Shown here: piece by piece, positions 1 to 8,305 of the stretch | Layout: every line of letters begins with the position of its first letter | Position numbering within the stretch: position 1 is the stretch's first letter | Assembly (NCBI RefSeq): GCF_030719035.1 | Contig: NZ_CP132203.1 | Location: 6,594,501 to 6,658,500, forward strand | DNA length: 64,000 nt | DNA from: Hahella sp. HNIBRBA332 | GTDB taxonomy: Bacteria; Pseudomonadota; Gammaproteobacteria; Pseudomonadales; Oleiphilaceae | Direction of reading: 5' to 3' | Made by a program: the position numbers and the translations under genes | Notes under the pieces: generated by a model | The model's input: the letters and a program-made list of their open reading frames with translations, nothing else | Told to the model about the DNA's origin: nothing | The model's database searches: none

Positions 1-23
1 CCAGCGAAACAAAGGACAGTTCA

Positions 24-833
24 ATGGAAGCGGACATCATATTACGTAAGGTGGATAAGGCGCCCACAGAGGATGCCCAGACGGAAGCTTCGGTTTCCGC
101 GCAAAATAAAAAATTATCTAGCGTATCTGTCGTATTCCCCGCCTATAACGAAGAAACGAATATAGAAATGACGGTCCTGAAGGCGATAGGAGCGTTTAAG
201 AAGCATTTTGAAACCGTAGAGATCATTGTCGTCAACGACGGCAGCTCCGATGGCACGCGGGATATCCTCGAACGCCTGCGTCAGGAGCATGAAGAAGTGC
301 GCCCTATTCACCATGTGCAGAACAAGGGATATGGCGGCGCGGTCAGGACCGGCCTGAAGTCGGGGCGGGGGGATTTTATTTTCTTCTCCGATTCCGATGG
401 TCAGTTCGACCTGGAGGAAGTCGACCTGCTGCTGCGGCACATCAACGATTACGACATCGTGGTGGGTTACCGGGCTCAGCGCGCCGACCCCTGGCATCGC
501 AAGCTGAACGCATACTGTTGGGGAGCTCTGGTGCGTTACCTGTTCGGTATCCGGGTGCGGGATATAGATTGCGCCTTCAAGATTTTCCGGCGCGATTTTA
601 TCCAGAGCATTCGGATTGAGGCGGAAGGCGCCATGATCAACACCGAGATTCTGGCTCAGGCGGGCATGATGCACTGTACGATCAAGCAAGTGCCTGTCAG
701 TCACTATCCCAGGTTGTCAGGGGCCGCCACCGGCGCCAATCCGTTAGTCATCTTCAAGGCGTTCGTAGAGCTGTTCAATCTCTACGGCAAATTGAAGGCC
801 ACCGGCTATAAAGAGCTGCAAACCAAAGCATAG
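24..833 (+). CDS. Family 2 glycosyltransferase (DPM1-like)
   Basis: This is a cytoplasmic, membrane-associated GT-A glycosyltransferase that probably moves a sugar from a nucleotide sugar to a lipid or polyprenyl acceptor. The GT2 opening motif VVFPAYNEETNI lies near residues 36-47, the nucleotide-binding VVNDGSSDGT at 69-78, and the DXD-type metal site FSDSDGQFD at 121-129. The 269-residue length fits the dolichol-phosphate mannosyltransferase-like subgroup without C-terminal membrane helices. AAGGA sits just before the ATG. It is the first complete gene of an operon that continues with a ligase, chorismate lyase and ACP, and the operon probably begins to the left of the window. The sugar and acceptor cannot be read from the sequence. 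Confidence 0.85.
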   Translation: MEADIILRKVDKAPTEDAQTEASVSAQNKKLSSVSVVFPAYNEETNIEMTVLKAIGAFKKHFETVEIIVVNDGSSDGTRDILERLRQEHEEVRPIHHVQNKGYGGAVRTGLKSGRGDFIFFSDSDGQFDLEEVDLLLRHINDYDIVVGYRAQRADPWHRKLNAYCWGALVRYLFGIRVRDIDCAFKIFRRDFIQSIRIEAEGAMINTEILAQAGMMHCTIKQVPVSHYPRLSGAATGANPLVIFKAFVELFNLYGKLKATGYKELQTKA

Positions 834-850
834 AGTGAAGTCGTAAGCAT

Positions 851-2290
851 ATGTTATTTGCACGTTTTATTGAGCAGGCGCAACGGTTTCCTGACAAGGA
901 AGCCGTTGTTTGGCGCGAGACTGCCTACAGTTATCGCGAAATTGTCAGCGCCGCCGTTGGTTACGCCCACGCATTGCGGGCGGCCGGCGTCGGCCCCGGT
1001 GAGGCGGTGGCGGCGCTGGTTCCCAACTCCATTTACTTTGTGGCGACCTCGCTTGCGGTCTGGGCCAACGGCGGCGTACTGTTACCGTTAAACGTGGCTT
1101 ACACGCAGGAGGAAACTGCGTTATACCTCGACAACGCCAGAGTACGCTTCGCCTTTGTCGTTCCTGAGGCGGAAGCGAAGCTGCCCGCTGAGATGGCCCG
1201 TTGTGTGATCGGGTTGGATGACGCGTTGCCGACGTCAGATGAGGCCACACCAGAAAGTCGTTACCCGGGGGCGGCGGACGCCGTCATTATGTTTTCGTCC
1301 GGCTCCACCGGCGCGCCCAAGCAGGTAGTGCGCACGCAGGCGCAAGTGCTGGCGGAAGTGGAGGGCTCCGCCGCCACGTTGCGCATCAATCATGAAGACG
1401 TCATCGCCTGCAGCGTGCCGCTGTTTCACGCTCATGGCTTTGGCAACTGTTTCCTGGCGGCGTTGATGAATGGCGGAACCTTGTTGATTCATCATGGCGA
1501 GTTCAATGCGCGAAAAATGATGCGGCTGGTGTCGGAGCATCAGGCGACCTTGCTGCCTTCCGTGCCGTTTATGTGCAAAATGATGGCGATGACGCCATTC
1601 AAGCAGGCGCCGGATTTGAGTCGATTACGCCTGGCGTATACGGCTGGCGCACCGCTGGAGGAAGACATATTCATCGGCTTCCGCGAGGCCTTCGGTATTC
1701 CTCTGGGGCAGTTATACGGCTCTACGGAAACCGGCGCCGCGGCGGTGAATGCGCATGTCTCGGCCGCCAATTTCCGCTCTGTCGGCAAGCCGGTGTCAGG
1801 CTCCGTTATCCGTTTGATTGACGATGAGGGAGAGCCTGTGGCCGCAGGACAGGAAGGCGAGGTGGTGATCGACTCCCCGGCCATGACCCATGAGTACCGG
1901 GGGCTGCCGGAATTAAGTGCGGAAACCTTCCGCAAAGACGGTTACCATACGGGAGACTTGGGGCGCCTGGATGAGGAAGGCAATCTGATCATCGTTGGAC
2001 GCAAAAAGCTGATGATCAATGTGGCCGGTCATAAAGTCGATCCAGCGGATATTGAAGAAGTGATCCGGCGTATTCCCGGCGTGCTGGAAGTAGTGGCGTT
2101 GGGCAAACCCGACGGCATGTACGGCGAGATGGTGAAGGTGGCGGTGAAGGCCGGCGCCGGCGTCACCAGGGAGATGGTGGCGGCCTGTTGCGCGGAGCGT
2201 CTGGCGGCTTACAAAACGCCGAAAATTATCGAATTCGTAGACGAAATTCCAAAGAGTCCTCTGGGCAAGGTGCTCAGAAAATATCTTTAA
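851..2290 (+). CDS. AMP-dependent acid:CoA/ACP ligase
   Basis: This is an ANL-superfamily adenylating enzyme that activates a carboxylic acid as an acyl-AMP and passes it to CoA or a carrier-protein thiol. The AMP loop MFSSGSTGAPKQ is present, followed by YGSTETG, the hinge region YHTGDLGRLDEEGN, GRKKLMINVAGHKVDP, and the catalytic C-terminal lysine in PKSPLGKVLRK. At 479 residues it is a compact member of the family. The gene follows the glycosyltransferase by 17 bases and precedes a chorismate lyase and an ACP, so a hydroxybenzoate is an attractive substrate. That choice is inference from context; a fatty acid is also possible. Confidence 0.88.
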   Translation: MLFARFIEQAQRFPDKEAVVWRETAYSYREIVSAAVGYAHALRAAGVGPGEAVAALVPNSIYFVATSLAVWANGGVLLPLNVAYTQEETALYLDNARVRFAFVVPEAEAKLPAEMARCVIGLDDALPTSDEATPESRYPGAADAVIMFSSGSTGAPKQVVRTQAQVLAEVEGSAATLRINHEDVIACSVPLFHAHGFGNCFLAALMNGGTLLIHHGEFNARKMMRLVSEHQATLLPSVPFMCKMMAMTPFKQAPDLSRLRLAYTAGAPLEEDIFIGFREAFGIPLGQLYGSTETGAAAVNAHVSAANFRSVGKPVSGSVIRLIDDEGEPVAAGQEGEVVIDSPAMTHEYRGLPELSAETFRKDGYHTGDLGRLDEEGNLIIVGRKKLMINVAGHKVDPADIEEVIRRIPGVLEVVALGKPDGMYGEMVKVAVKAGAGVTREMVAACCAERLAAYKTPKIIEFVDEIPKSPLGKVLRKYL

Positions 2291-2319
2291 TCCGCAAAGT
2301 TAAGTACAAGGTGGAGAGC

Positions 2320-2901
2320 ATGTTAGATTGTTTTAAAGCAAAGGGATATATTGCTGGCGGCATCATTACCAACAAGCGCGATGAGAGTCTCGACATCGCC
2401 GCGATGCCGCCGATTTTGCGGACGCTGCTGGTCACTGACGGCACTGTGACCAAAACTCTGGAAGCCTATTACTGGGAGCCGTTGATGGTCGAGCAACTCG
2501 GCCAGCACGAACAGGCGTTGGAAGAAGATGTGGAGGAGATGTCCTGCCACAAAGGCGATACCGTATTGCGACGCAATGTCTGCATTCGCGGCGTGGAAAG
2601 CGGCGACATCTACGCGTACGCCACCTCCATCATCAAAACGCAGGACCTGCCTGAGCAAATCAGCGAACAATTATTACAGGGTAAAATCGGTATTGGCGAG
2701 CTGCTGCGGGAGATGGGTCTGGAGACCTATCGTCAGGTCGCGGATATCTACCGCGAAATCAAACAGGAAGTGGTCCCGGGCAGCTCCAGTTACTACTGCG
2801 GCGAGCTGATCTGCCGCACTTATTATATCTACGTGGGTCACAACCCGGTGATTCAGGTGACTGAGAAATTCCCCTATCGCTTGTATATCAAAAAGGGCTG
2901 A
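2320..2901 (+). CDS. Chorismate lyase, DUF98 type
   Basis: This is probably a chorismate pyruvate-lyase that removes pyruvate from chorismate to give a hydroxybenzoate. The 193-residue protein follows the layout I remember for the DUF98 family (M. tuberculosis Rv2949c): LRTLLVTDGTVTKTLEAY near the N-terminus, then VLRRNVCIRG, YATSIIKTQDLP, IGIGELLREMGLETYRQ, and a closing strand VIQVTEKFPYRLY. I chose the ATG at 2320 because AAGGTGGAG precedes it; a longer open frame from 2188 would overlap the ligase gene deeply. The UbiC-like fold makes 4-hydroxybenzoate the default product, but the related 3-hydroxybenzoate synthases cannot be excluded. The neighbouring ligase and ACP suggest the product feeds specialised metabolism rather than ubiquinone. 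Confidence 0.75.
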   Translation: MLDCFKAKGYIAGGIITNKRDESLDIAAMPPILRTLLVTDGTVTKTLEAYYWEPLMVEQLGQHEQALEEDVEEMSCHKGDTVLRRNVCIRGVESGDIYAYATSIIKTQDLPEQISEQLLQGKIGIGELLREMGLETYRQVADIYREIKQEVVPGSSSYYCGELICRTYYIYVGHNPVIQVTEKFPYRLYIKKG

Positions 2902-2975
2902 CGCTTAACCGCGCAGTCCCCAGGAAGGATTACGGAAACAAAGGCTTAAACGGAAGTGAACATGGAGAAAATAAT

Positions 2976-3227
2976 ATGAGCCAATCAGATACGCTAGAAC
3001 GCTTGAAGTCAGTCGTAGGCGGCGTCACCCGCATCGATTATGACGGAGTGGGCCTCGATGAACCCCTGAACCTGGATTCCATTCAGCGCATTTCACTGAT
3101 TGTGGCGTTGGAGGGAGAGTTCGATATCGAGATCGACAGCGAAAGTCTGGAGCCGGAAACGTTCGACACTTTCGGCGCCATGGCGACGTATGTGGCGGGG
3201 TGCGTAGCGGAATCCGCCAGCGTCTGA
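2976..3227 (+). CDS. Acyl carrier protein
   Basis: This is an 83-residue acidic carrier protein that should hold an acyl or aryl group on a 4'-phosphopantetheine arm. The attachment serine is Ser35 in LNLDSIQRISL, where the usual DSL motif has become DSI. The downstream helix ALEGEFDIEIDSE is typical of acyl carrier proteins. It lies between the chorismate lyase and two acyltransferase-like genes, so it is probably dedicated to this pathway and not the fatty-acid-synthesis ACP, which normally sits in the fab operon. The upstream sequence ATGGAGAAAATAAT provides a GGAGA-type ribosome site. Confidence 0.9.
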   Translation: MSQSDTLERLKSVVGGVTRIDYDGVGLDEPLNLDSIQRISLIVALEGEFDIEIDSESLEPETFDTFGAMATYVAGCVAESASV

Positions 3228-3249
3228 GCAACGGACAGCAAAAGGACTT

Positions 3250-3849
3250 ATGCAAAAGATGGGACTTATCAGCCTGATCAAGGCGGACGTCAAATTCAAG
3301 CAGCAATGGTTTCTCAGCCAGAAAAGCTGGTTCACCCGTAATGTGCGGGTCTTTCTGGAGCCGGGCACCATCGCCGTCATCGTCTATCGTTACGGAAGCT
3401 GGGCGCGCGGCATCAAGCCCGCGCTGCTGCGCATTCCTCTGTACATTCCCTACGCTCTCGGCAAGGTATTGGTGGTGCTGGGATTCGGCATTTACATTCC
3501 CTCCAAGGCCAAAATTGGTCCGGGGTTCGTCATTCACAACTTTTCCAACATCTTCATCAGCGAAGGCGAAATAGGCGGCAATTGCATTGTGTTCCAGGGC
3601 GTGACCACCGGTCACCTGCGTGAACAGCCGGAGCCGCCGAAGCTGGGGAACAATGTGTTTCTCGGCGCCGGCGCCAAGGTGCTGGGCAGTGTGAAAATTG
3701 GCGATAACGTGGTGGTCGGCGCCAACTCGGTGGTGATCTCCGACGTGCCGGACAACTGCACGGTGATGGGAAACCCCGCCCGTATTATTTCCCGGGAAAC
3801 CAACTGGATGGCGGAGAAGCGGGAAGGCAAGAAGGTGGTTAATTACTGA
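3250..3849 (+). CDS. Serine acetyltransferase-like hexapeptide protein
   Basis: This is a left-handed beta-helix acyltransferase of the CysE/LbH family. The N-terminal half (about residues 1-75) is helical with a hydrophobic stretch LLRIPLYIPYALGKVLVVLGF. The C-terminal half carries hexapeptide repeats: IPSKAKIGPGFVIHNF, GEIGGNCIVFQGVTTG, NNVFLGAGAKVLGSVKIGDNVVVGANSVV (read as separate coils) and the family end motif GNPARI. The His in FVIHNF lies where CysE has a catalytic His. At 199 residues it lacks the long CysE N-terminal domain, so the substrate is probably not free serine. It forms a tandem pair with the next gene, 9 bases away. Confidence 0.8.
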   Translation: MQKMGLISLIKADVKFKQQWFLSQKSWFTRNVRVFLEPGTIAVIVYRYGSWARGIKPALLRIPLYIPYALGKVLVVLGFGIYIPSKAKIGPGFVIHNFSNIFISEGEIGGNCIVFQGVTTGHLREQPEPPKLGNNVFLGAGAKVLGSVKIGDNVVVGANSVVISDVPDNCTVMGNPARIISRETNWMAEKREGKKVVNY

Positions 3850-3858
3850 AGACGGATC

Positions 3859-4440
3859 ATGATAACGAACATTAAACAGGATGTGAGGCGCAAGGCGGAG
3901 CTGCTCTACGGCGACGCCTCCACCGCCAATTGTCTGCGCGCATTGCCGCACAGAGGGACGTTCGCGGCGATGGTTTATCGCTTCGGGAGACTGGCGGGCT
4001 CCGTCAGATTCAAACCCTTGTCGTTGCTGTTAAAAGCGGCGTACTTCGTTTTGTTTTATCTGGTGCAAATGTTCACCGGCATCAGCATCCAGAGCTATGC
4101 GAGGATCGGCAAGGGCATGGTGGTGTGTAATTTCTCCGGCATCTTTGTACTGGCGGAGGAGATCGGCGAGAACTTCACCGTGTATGAAGGCGTCACCGTC
4201 GGCAATATTCGCGGCAAACCGCGTCTGGCGATCATCGGCGACAACGTCACCCTGGAGCCTGGGTGCAAGGTTTTGGGCGACGTTACTATAGGCGATAACG
4301 TAGTGGTGCGCGCCAACAGTCTGGTGATCACGGACGTGCCCGCCAACTCGATTGCCGTCGGCAACCCCGCGCGCATCGTTCCCATGAAGACTGAGGAAAA
4401 AGTGGAAGAGCCCAAGGAGAGGATGGCGCAACATGGCTAA
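3859..4440 (+). CDS. Second serine acetyltransferase-like protein
   Basis: This is a 193-residue paralogue of the preceding gene with the same plan: a helical N-terminus, a hydrophobic segment around residues 53-72, and a hexapeptide beta-helix ending in GNPARIVPM. One difference is clear. Where the first copy has FVIHNFSNIF, this one has MVVCNFSGIF, so the His that aligns with the CysE catalytic position is Cys here. The two proteins may therefore have different acceptors, or one may be inactive and work in a mixed trimer. The 3' end overlaps the start of the sulfotransferase by 8 bases, which indicates translational coupling. Confidence 0.78.
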   Translation: MITNIKQDVRRKAELLYGDASTANCLRALPHRGTFAAMVYRFGRLAGSVRFKPLSLLLKAAYFVLFYLVQMFTGISIQSYARIGKGMVVCNFSGIFVLAEEIGENFTVYEGVTVGNIRGKPRLAIIGDNVTLEPGCKVLGDVTIGDNVVVRANSLVITDVPANSIAVGNPARIVPMKTEEKVEEPKERMAQHG

Positions 4441-5278
4441 ACCATTCAACGTCGACTTTATCGGCATCGGTTCAGGAAAATGCGGGTCCACCTGGTTTTT
4501 CGAAAATCTGGTGCAACACCCGGAAATATTCGATGGCAACCCGAAAGAAATTAACTATTTCAGCGACCTGTACGATCAGCATGAATTCGCCTGGTATGAG
4601 TCACAGTTCAAAGGCTGCGATGACCGCCTGCTGAAGGGGGAGTTCTCCGTGACGTACATGTATCGACCGGGAACGGCGGAACGCATACGCCGCCATTTCC
4701 CGGAGGCCAAGATCATTGCGATTGTGCGTGATCCGGTGCAGCGCACGTTTTCCGACTACCTGCACGCTATCCGCAAAGGCGATATCGCCGGCAGCACCTC
4801 TTTCGCGGAGTTTATCCGCAATGAAGAGCACCTGAAGTTCGGCTGCTACACCCAGTACCTGGAGCCTTTTTTTGCGAGCTTCCCCAAGGAGCAGATCAAA
4901 ATCATCGTGCTGGAGGATTTCAACAGGGATTACGCCAGAGGGTTTCGCGAAGTATACGAATTCCTCGGCTGCCAGGACGTGAACTTCCTGCCTGAGGGAG
5001 TGGAGCAGCGCAGAAACCAGGCGCGGTCATACCGTTTTCTGTTTCTGGAAAACATCATGGTGCGCACCTATCGAATGCTGGCCAAATCCGGTTACACCCG
5101 GCTGACGGAAGTTATCAAGCGCACCGGCGTGCCTGAGCTGTTGCGGCGCTTGAACGTGAGTTCCAAACCGCTGCCGAAAATCGACCCGGACAGCCGGGAA
5201 GTTCTCAGCAGCTACTACTCCGGCGAGAAGAAATTCGTCGCCGAATTGACCGGCAGTAATCTGTCGGCCTGGCAGTAA
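4433..5278 (+). CDS. PAPS-dependent sulfotransferase
   Basis: This enzyme transfers a sulfuryl group from 3'-phosphoadenylyl sulfate to a hydroxyl or amine. The 5'-phosphosulfate loop is GIGSGKCGSTWFFENL (residues 11-26) and the 3'-phosphate motif is IAIVRDPVQRTFSDYLH around residue 94. The 281-residue length fits the bacterial Sulfotransfer family. It is the last gene of the left-hand operon and overlaps the preceding acyltransferase gene, so sulfation is probably a late tailoring step on the same product. A strong hairpin terminator begins 37 bases after the stop codon. The acceptor is unknown. Confidence 0.87.
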   Translation: MAKPFNVDFIGIGSGKCGSTWFFENLVQHPEIFDGNPKEINYFSDLYDQHEFAWYESQFKGCDDRLLKGEFSVTYMYRPGTAERIRRHFPEAKIIAIVRDPVQRTFSDYLHAIRKGDIAGSTSFAEFIRNEEHLKFGCYTQYLEPFFASFPKEQIKIIVLEDFNRDYARGFREVYEFLGCQDVNFLPEGVEQRRNQARSYRFLFLENIMVRTYRMLAKSGYTRLTEVIKRTGVPELLRRLNVSSKPLPKIDPDSREVLSSYYSGEKKFVAELTGSNLSAWQ

Positions 5279-5314
5279 GAACTCTTGTTTGCATCTTCGC
5301 CCGGAAGGGCTTTC

Positions 5315-5340
5315 AAGGGGCGCGGCGGCGCCCCTTTTTT
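5315..5340 (+). terminator. Rho-independent terminator after sulfotransferase
   Basis: Nine-base perfect arms AAGGGGCGC (5315-5323) and GCGCCCCTT (5328-5336) close a GGCG loop, and the hairpin runs into TTTTTT. It ends the left-hand operon. Confidence 0.85.
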
Positions 5341-5685
5341 GTCGTTGCGCTGGCGCGCAGGCCTTCGTAGCAGCCTCTGGACCGCCGGTGCAGCCTAACG
5401 TTCTGTTGATGGCGCGGAGTGAAGCGGTCATTGCCAGCTATGCTCACAGTGCGGATTTTTCACTCGCCTGAAAGCCTTTAAATGACGTCGCATTTCACTA
5501 TTTGGGACACCTGGAAAGCGCCGTTTTTGTCAAATCCTTTTTTACACTTTTACATTTGCAACAATAAGTTAGTGGTCTAAGCTGAAGTTATGTAAAAACT
5601 AGGATCAGTGTGCCCGTTGTAAGGATACCGGCCGTTAAATATCGCTCTGTGATGCGGCTGTCGGCGCTTAAAACGAGGTATTAGA
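5341..5685. other. Intergenic region before the MSHA operon
   Basis: No convincing gene is visible between the terminator and mshI. The right half (about 5490-5640) is clearly AT-richer than its surroundings, as expected of a promoter region. A 60-codon open frame covers the left part but it starts inside the terminator hairpin, has no ribosome site, and is judged spurious. Confidence 0.6.
5527..5556 (+). promoter_or_regulatory. Weak sigma-70 promoter candidate for MSHA operon
   Basis: TTGTCA (5527-5532) is separated by 18 bases from TACATT (5551-5556), matching four of six -10 positions. It lies in the AT-rich stretch ahead of mshI. The match is modest and other starts in this stretch are possible. 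Confidence 0.25.
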
Positions 5686-6615
5686 TTGCTTTCATGGCTT
5701 TCCTTTTCCAAAGGCAAAAAAGGGCTGGTCGGCATTGAAGTAAGGCCGGACGGAATGGCTATCGCCGTCTCGGAGCCGTTCGGCGGGCAATCCCAAATAC
5801 GCGTCATCGATTATCTGGACGCCCGCGCTGCGCAGCGGGCTGGCGCGCTCAAGGCGTTCGTGAGCGAGCGCAAACTGGAAAAAATGGCCTGCAATCTGGT
5901 GTTGTCGCCGGAAATGTACGCCCTGCATCAAATCGAACGTCCCAGTGTCGAGGAAAGCGAACTGCGTGAGGCGGTGCGCTGGAAGGTGAAAGACCTGCTG
6001 GATTACGCCATCGACGACGCCATCGTGGATGTGTTTGAGTATCCCAGCGACGCCCTGCGCGGCAGACCCGCCCAAGTCAACGTGGTGACGGCCCGTAAAT
6101 CCCTGCTGAAAGAACTCATCCGCGTTATCAACGACAGCGGCCTGGTGTTGTCCTCTATCGATATCACAGAATTGGCTCTGCGCAATCTGGCGCAGCCTTT
6201 CGAAGAAGACGGCAAGTCCCTGGGCCTGATGATGATGCGGGAAAACACCGGTCTTATGCTGCTGATCAAAAACGGCTCTGTCTACCTGTCCCGTCGTCTG
6301 GATGCGGACATGGAGGCGCTGGCCGATCCTGAGCGTAAATCCTGGGTAGGGCAGCAACTGGCGTTGGAAGTGCAGCGCTCCTTTGACTATTTCGAAAGCC
6401 AGATGGGCCAGGCTCCGCCCCGCCGATTGATGGCGGGTTCTGTGGTGAATGAGGCGGAGCTTCTGTCGCAGTTGGACGAAGCGTTGGGATTGACCGTGCA
6501 GACATTGCAGGAAGACAAAGTCGGACTGCCGGACGATCAACTCGCGTCAGCCATTCACTGGGTGGCCTGCGGCGGCGCCATGCGCAAAGCCGCCGGGGGA
6601 AGGAAAGGCGTCTGA
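5686..6615 (+). CDS. mshI: MSHA biogenesis protein MshI (PilM-like)
   Basis: This is the cytoplasmic actin-like assembly protein of the MSHA pilus, the counterpart of PilM. It opens MLSWLSFSKGKKGLVGIEVRPDG, in which the GLVGIEV strand is the typical first strand of PilM-type proteins. The body contains VVTARKSLLKELIRVINDSGL and IDITELALRNL, which are characteristic of the family. I used the TTG start at 5686 because GAGG sits 7 bases upstream and no ATG occurs before the conserved strand. The 309-residue length is normal. The stop overlaps the next start (TGATG), so it is coupled to the PilN-like gene. Confidence 0.85.
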   Translation: MLSWLSFSKGKKGLVGIEVRPDGMAIAVSEPFGGQSQIRVIDYLDARAAQRAGALKAFVSERKLEKMACNLVLSPEMYALHQIERPSVEESELREAVRWKVKDLLDYAIDDAIVDVFEYPSDALRGRPAQVNVVTARKSLLKELIRVINDSGLVLSSIDITELALRNLAQPFEEDGKSLGLMMMRENTGLMLLIKNGSVYLSRRLDADMEALADPERKSWVGQQLALEVQRSFDYFESQMGQAPPRRLMAGSVVNEAELLSQLDEALGLTVQTLQEDKVGLPDDQLASAIHWVACGGAMRKAAGGRKGV

Positions 6616-7304
6616 TGCAGCAGGTTAACTTATACGTAGAAGAGTTTCGCCCACGGCGAGATCCGCTTTCCATCCCCGTGATGATCGCCGCTGCAGTGGC
6701 GGTGATGGTGTTAGGCGGTTTTTACTCCGGCTATCTGGTATGGCGCAGCGCCGAAGTGACGATGAGCCAGGTCGCCGCCGAATCCCGCAAACAGGCGTTG
6801 GTGATGGAAATAGATACCATGCGCAAGCAACTTGAAGCCCGCGCCAGAGATACCCGCCTGCAGTCGGACAATGATCGTCTGCGTCTGCAAATGCAGAATA
6901 CGGAGGCGTTGCTGGCGGCGCTGGAATCCGGTCTGAAAGCGGACGGCGGCGCTATGTCCTACAGCGAGCTGATGGTCGCCCTGGCCCGGCATCGTCAGGA
7001 ACCTTTGTGGTTGCAGCGCATTCGGATTCAACAAGGAGGCGAGCGCCTGATTTTCAGCGGCGCCACCCTGCAGCCGGACTTACTCCCCGCCTATCTGCAA
7101 GCGCTGGGCGATGAGCCGGCCTTGCGCGGCCGCGCATTCAATATGCTGACCTTGAAGCCGGAGCAGGAAAGCGCCAGCGCCCGATTATTCGAAGTAGACA
7201 CTTATTTAGAGACGCCTGAACAGGACGGCCAGTCACCCCGCCCAGTGGCGAGCAGCCGAGCGCTCAATCAACCTGTGGTCAGCGCGGGAGGCAAGCAGCC
7301 ATGA
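6615..7304 (+). CDS. PilN-like MSHA inner-membrane protein (MshI2)
   Basis: This is a bitopic inner-membrane protein of the PilN family that should bind MshI in the cytoplasm and MshJ in the periplasm. It begins MQQVNLYVEEFRPRRDPLS, the PilN-type cytoplasmic peptide that docks on PilM. One membrane helix follows (about residues 21-43), then a coiled coil (about 45-95) and a compact periplasmic domain with LWLQRIRIQQGGERLIFSG. The 229-residue length fits. It overlaps mshI at its start and mshJ at its end. In Vibrio-type clusters the equivalent is sometimes called mshI2, and the symbol is left blank for that reason. Confidence 0.82.
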   Translation: MQQVNLYVEEFRPRRDPLSIPVMIAAAVAVMVLGGFYSGYLVWRSAEVTMSQVAAESRKQALVMEIDTMRKQLEARARDTRLQSDNDRLRLQMQNTEALLAALESGLKADGGAMSYSELMVALARHRQEPLWLQRIRIQQGGERLIFSGATLQPDLLPAYLQALGDEPALRGRAFNMLTLKPEQESASARLFEVDTYLETPEQDGQSPRPVASSRALNQPVVSAGGKQP

Positions 7305-7939
7305 TGAAGAAATGGATCTCCCGCGTGAACCGCCTCAGCTTGCGGGAGAGAGCCATCTTGTTGGCGACGGTGCTTGTCGCACTGATATTGCTGTACGCCC
7401 AGTTCGCCTGGGAGCCGTTGTGGCGAAGCAATCGTTCGGCGGAGCAAGCGATCGCCGCCGCCAATTTGGAGCTGGTGGACCTCAGCGCTCAGGCGGATGT
7501 GTTGCGCAGGCAATTGGCGCAGGATCCGGACGCTGCTCTGCGTAAGGAGAACGAGCGTTTGCGCAACCAGCTCAGCGCCCGTCAGGAGCGGCTGAAACAA
7601 AGTCTTTCCCGTCTGGTGGCCCCGGAAGAAATGCCCGAATTACTGATGGAGCTATTGCGCAAACATTCCGGCTTGCAGGTGATCGCCGTCGCAAAACTGC
7701 CGCCCAGAAAAATTCAGCACGGCGAAGGCGAGGCCGCGGCGGTGTTATTCAGTCACCGGGTGAAAGTCGTGCTCAGCGGCGGGTACTTTGACACCTTGCA
7801 ATATATTCAGAAGATTGAACGCAACGAATCCCGCCTGCGCATCGTGGACATGGATTACAAGGTGGACGCCTATCCCAGGGCGGAAGTGACGCTGGAGTTT
7901 GAGACCCTGGGCCTGGATGAGAGGTGGCTGGGTGTCTGA
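7301..7939 (+). CDS. mshJ: MSHA biogenesis protein MshJ (PilO-like)
   Basis: This is the PilO-like inner-membrane partner of the preceding protein. It starts MMKKWISRVNRLSLRERAIL, followed by one membrane helix (about residues 20-36), a long coiled coil rich in E, R and Q (about 45-110), and a periplasmic ferredoxin-like domain with HRVKVVLSGGYFDTLQYIQKIE, a signature seen in MshJ and PilO. It is 212 residues long. The ATG lies inside the end of the preceding gene and its own stop lies inside the start of mshK, so the operon is tightly coupled here. Confidence 0.85.
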   Translation: MMKKWISRVNRLSLRERAILLATVLVALILLYAQFAWEPLWRSNRSAEQAIAAANLELVDLSAQADVLRRQLAQDPDAALRKENERLRNQLSARQERLKQSLSRLVAPEEMPELLMELLRKHSGLQVIAVAKLPPRKIQHGEGEAAAVLFSHRVKVVLSGGYFDTLQYIQKIERNESRLRIVDMDYKVDAYPRAEVTLEFETLGLDERWLGV

Positions 7940-8303
7940 AGTAAAGAAATGGTCGCTGAGTCTGCTGCTGTTGGGCGTGGCGATGCTTGGCCGAGCAGAA
8001 AGTTTCCGGTTGCCGGATGGCGAAGTCCTGGCGGACCCCACCCGGCCCATGGGATGGCGCGCGGATGGCGTAGTGGTCAGCGGGGCGCCCAGCCGTCCGG
8101 CGATCAGTGTGGATTCGATCCTGTATTCCTCCTCCCGCAAGGTGGCGACGATTAATGGCGTCGCCCTGGCGGAAGGACAGCAAACCGGCTCCGTGCGCGT
8201 GGTGAAAATCGAAGCGCGCAGGGTGTTATTGGACTGGCGCGGTCAGCGCTGGTACGAAAGTGTTCAAGGCGCGTCGCAGGATGCGCTGATTATTCGGAGA
8301 TAA
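7932..8303 (+). CDS. mshK: MSHA biogenesis protein MshK
   Basis: This is a small periplasmic protein comparable to PilP, thought to link the inner-membrane MshJ complex to the MshL secretin. The protein has a signal peptide (KKWSLSLLLLGVAMLGRAES) and the DPTRPMGW motif, typical of MshK, followed by a small beta domain with VATINGVALAEGQQTGSVRVV (read in two strands). I chose the GTG at 7932, giving 123 residues, because the signal peptide begins there and GAGAGG precedes it. An in-frame ATG at 7899 would add 11 residues lying entirely inside mshJ. Confidence 0.8.
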   Translation: MSEVKKWSLSLLLLGVAMLGRAESFRLPDGEVLADPTRPMGWRADGVVVSGAPSRPAISVDSILYSSSRKVATINGVALAEGQQTGSVRVVKIEARRVLLDWRGQRWYESVQGASQDALIIRR

Positions 8304-8305
8304 GA

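Noticed and set aside
5289..5471. 60-codon frame after the sulfotransferase
   Set aside because: It passes through the terminator hairpin and has no ribosome site.
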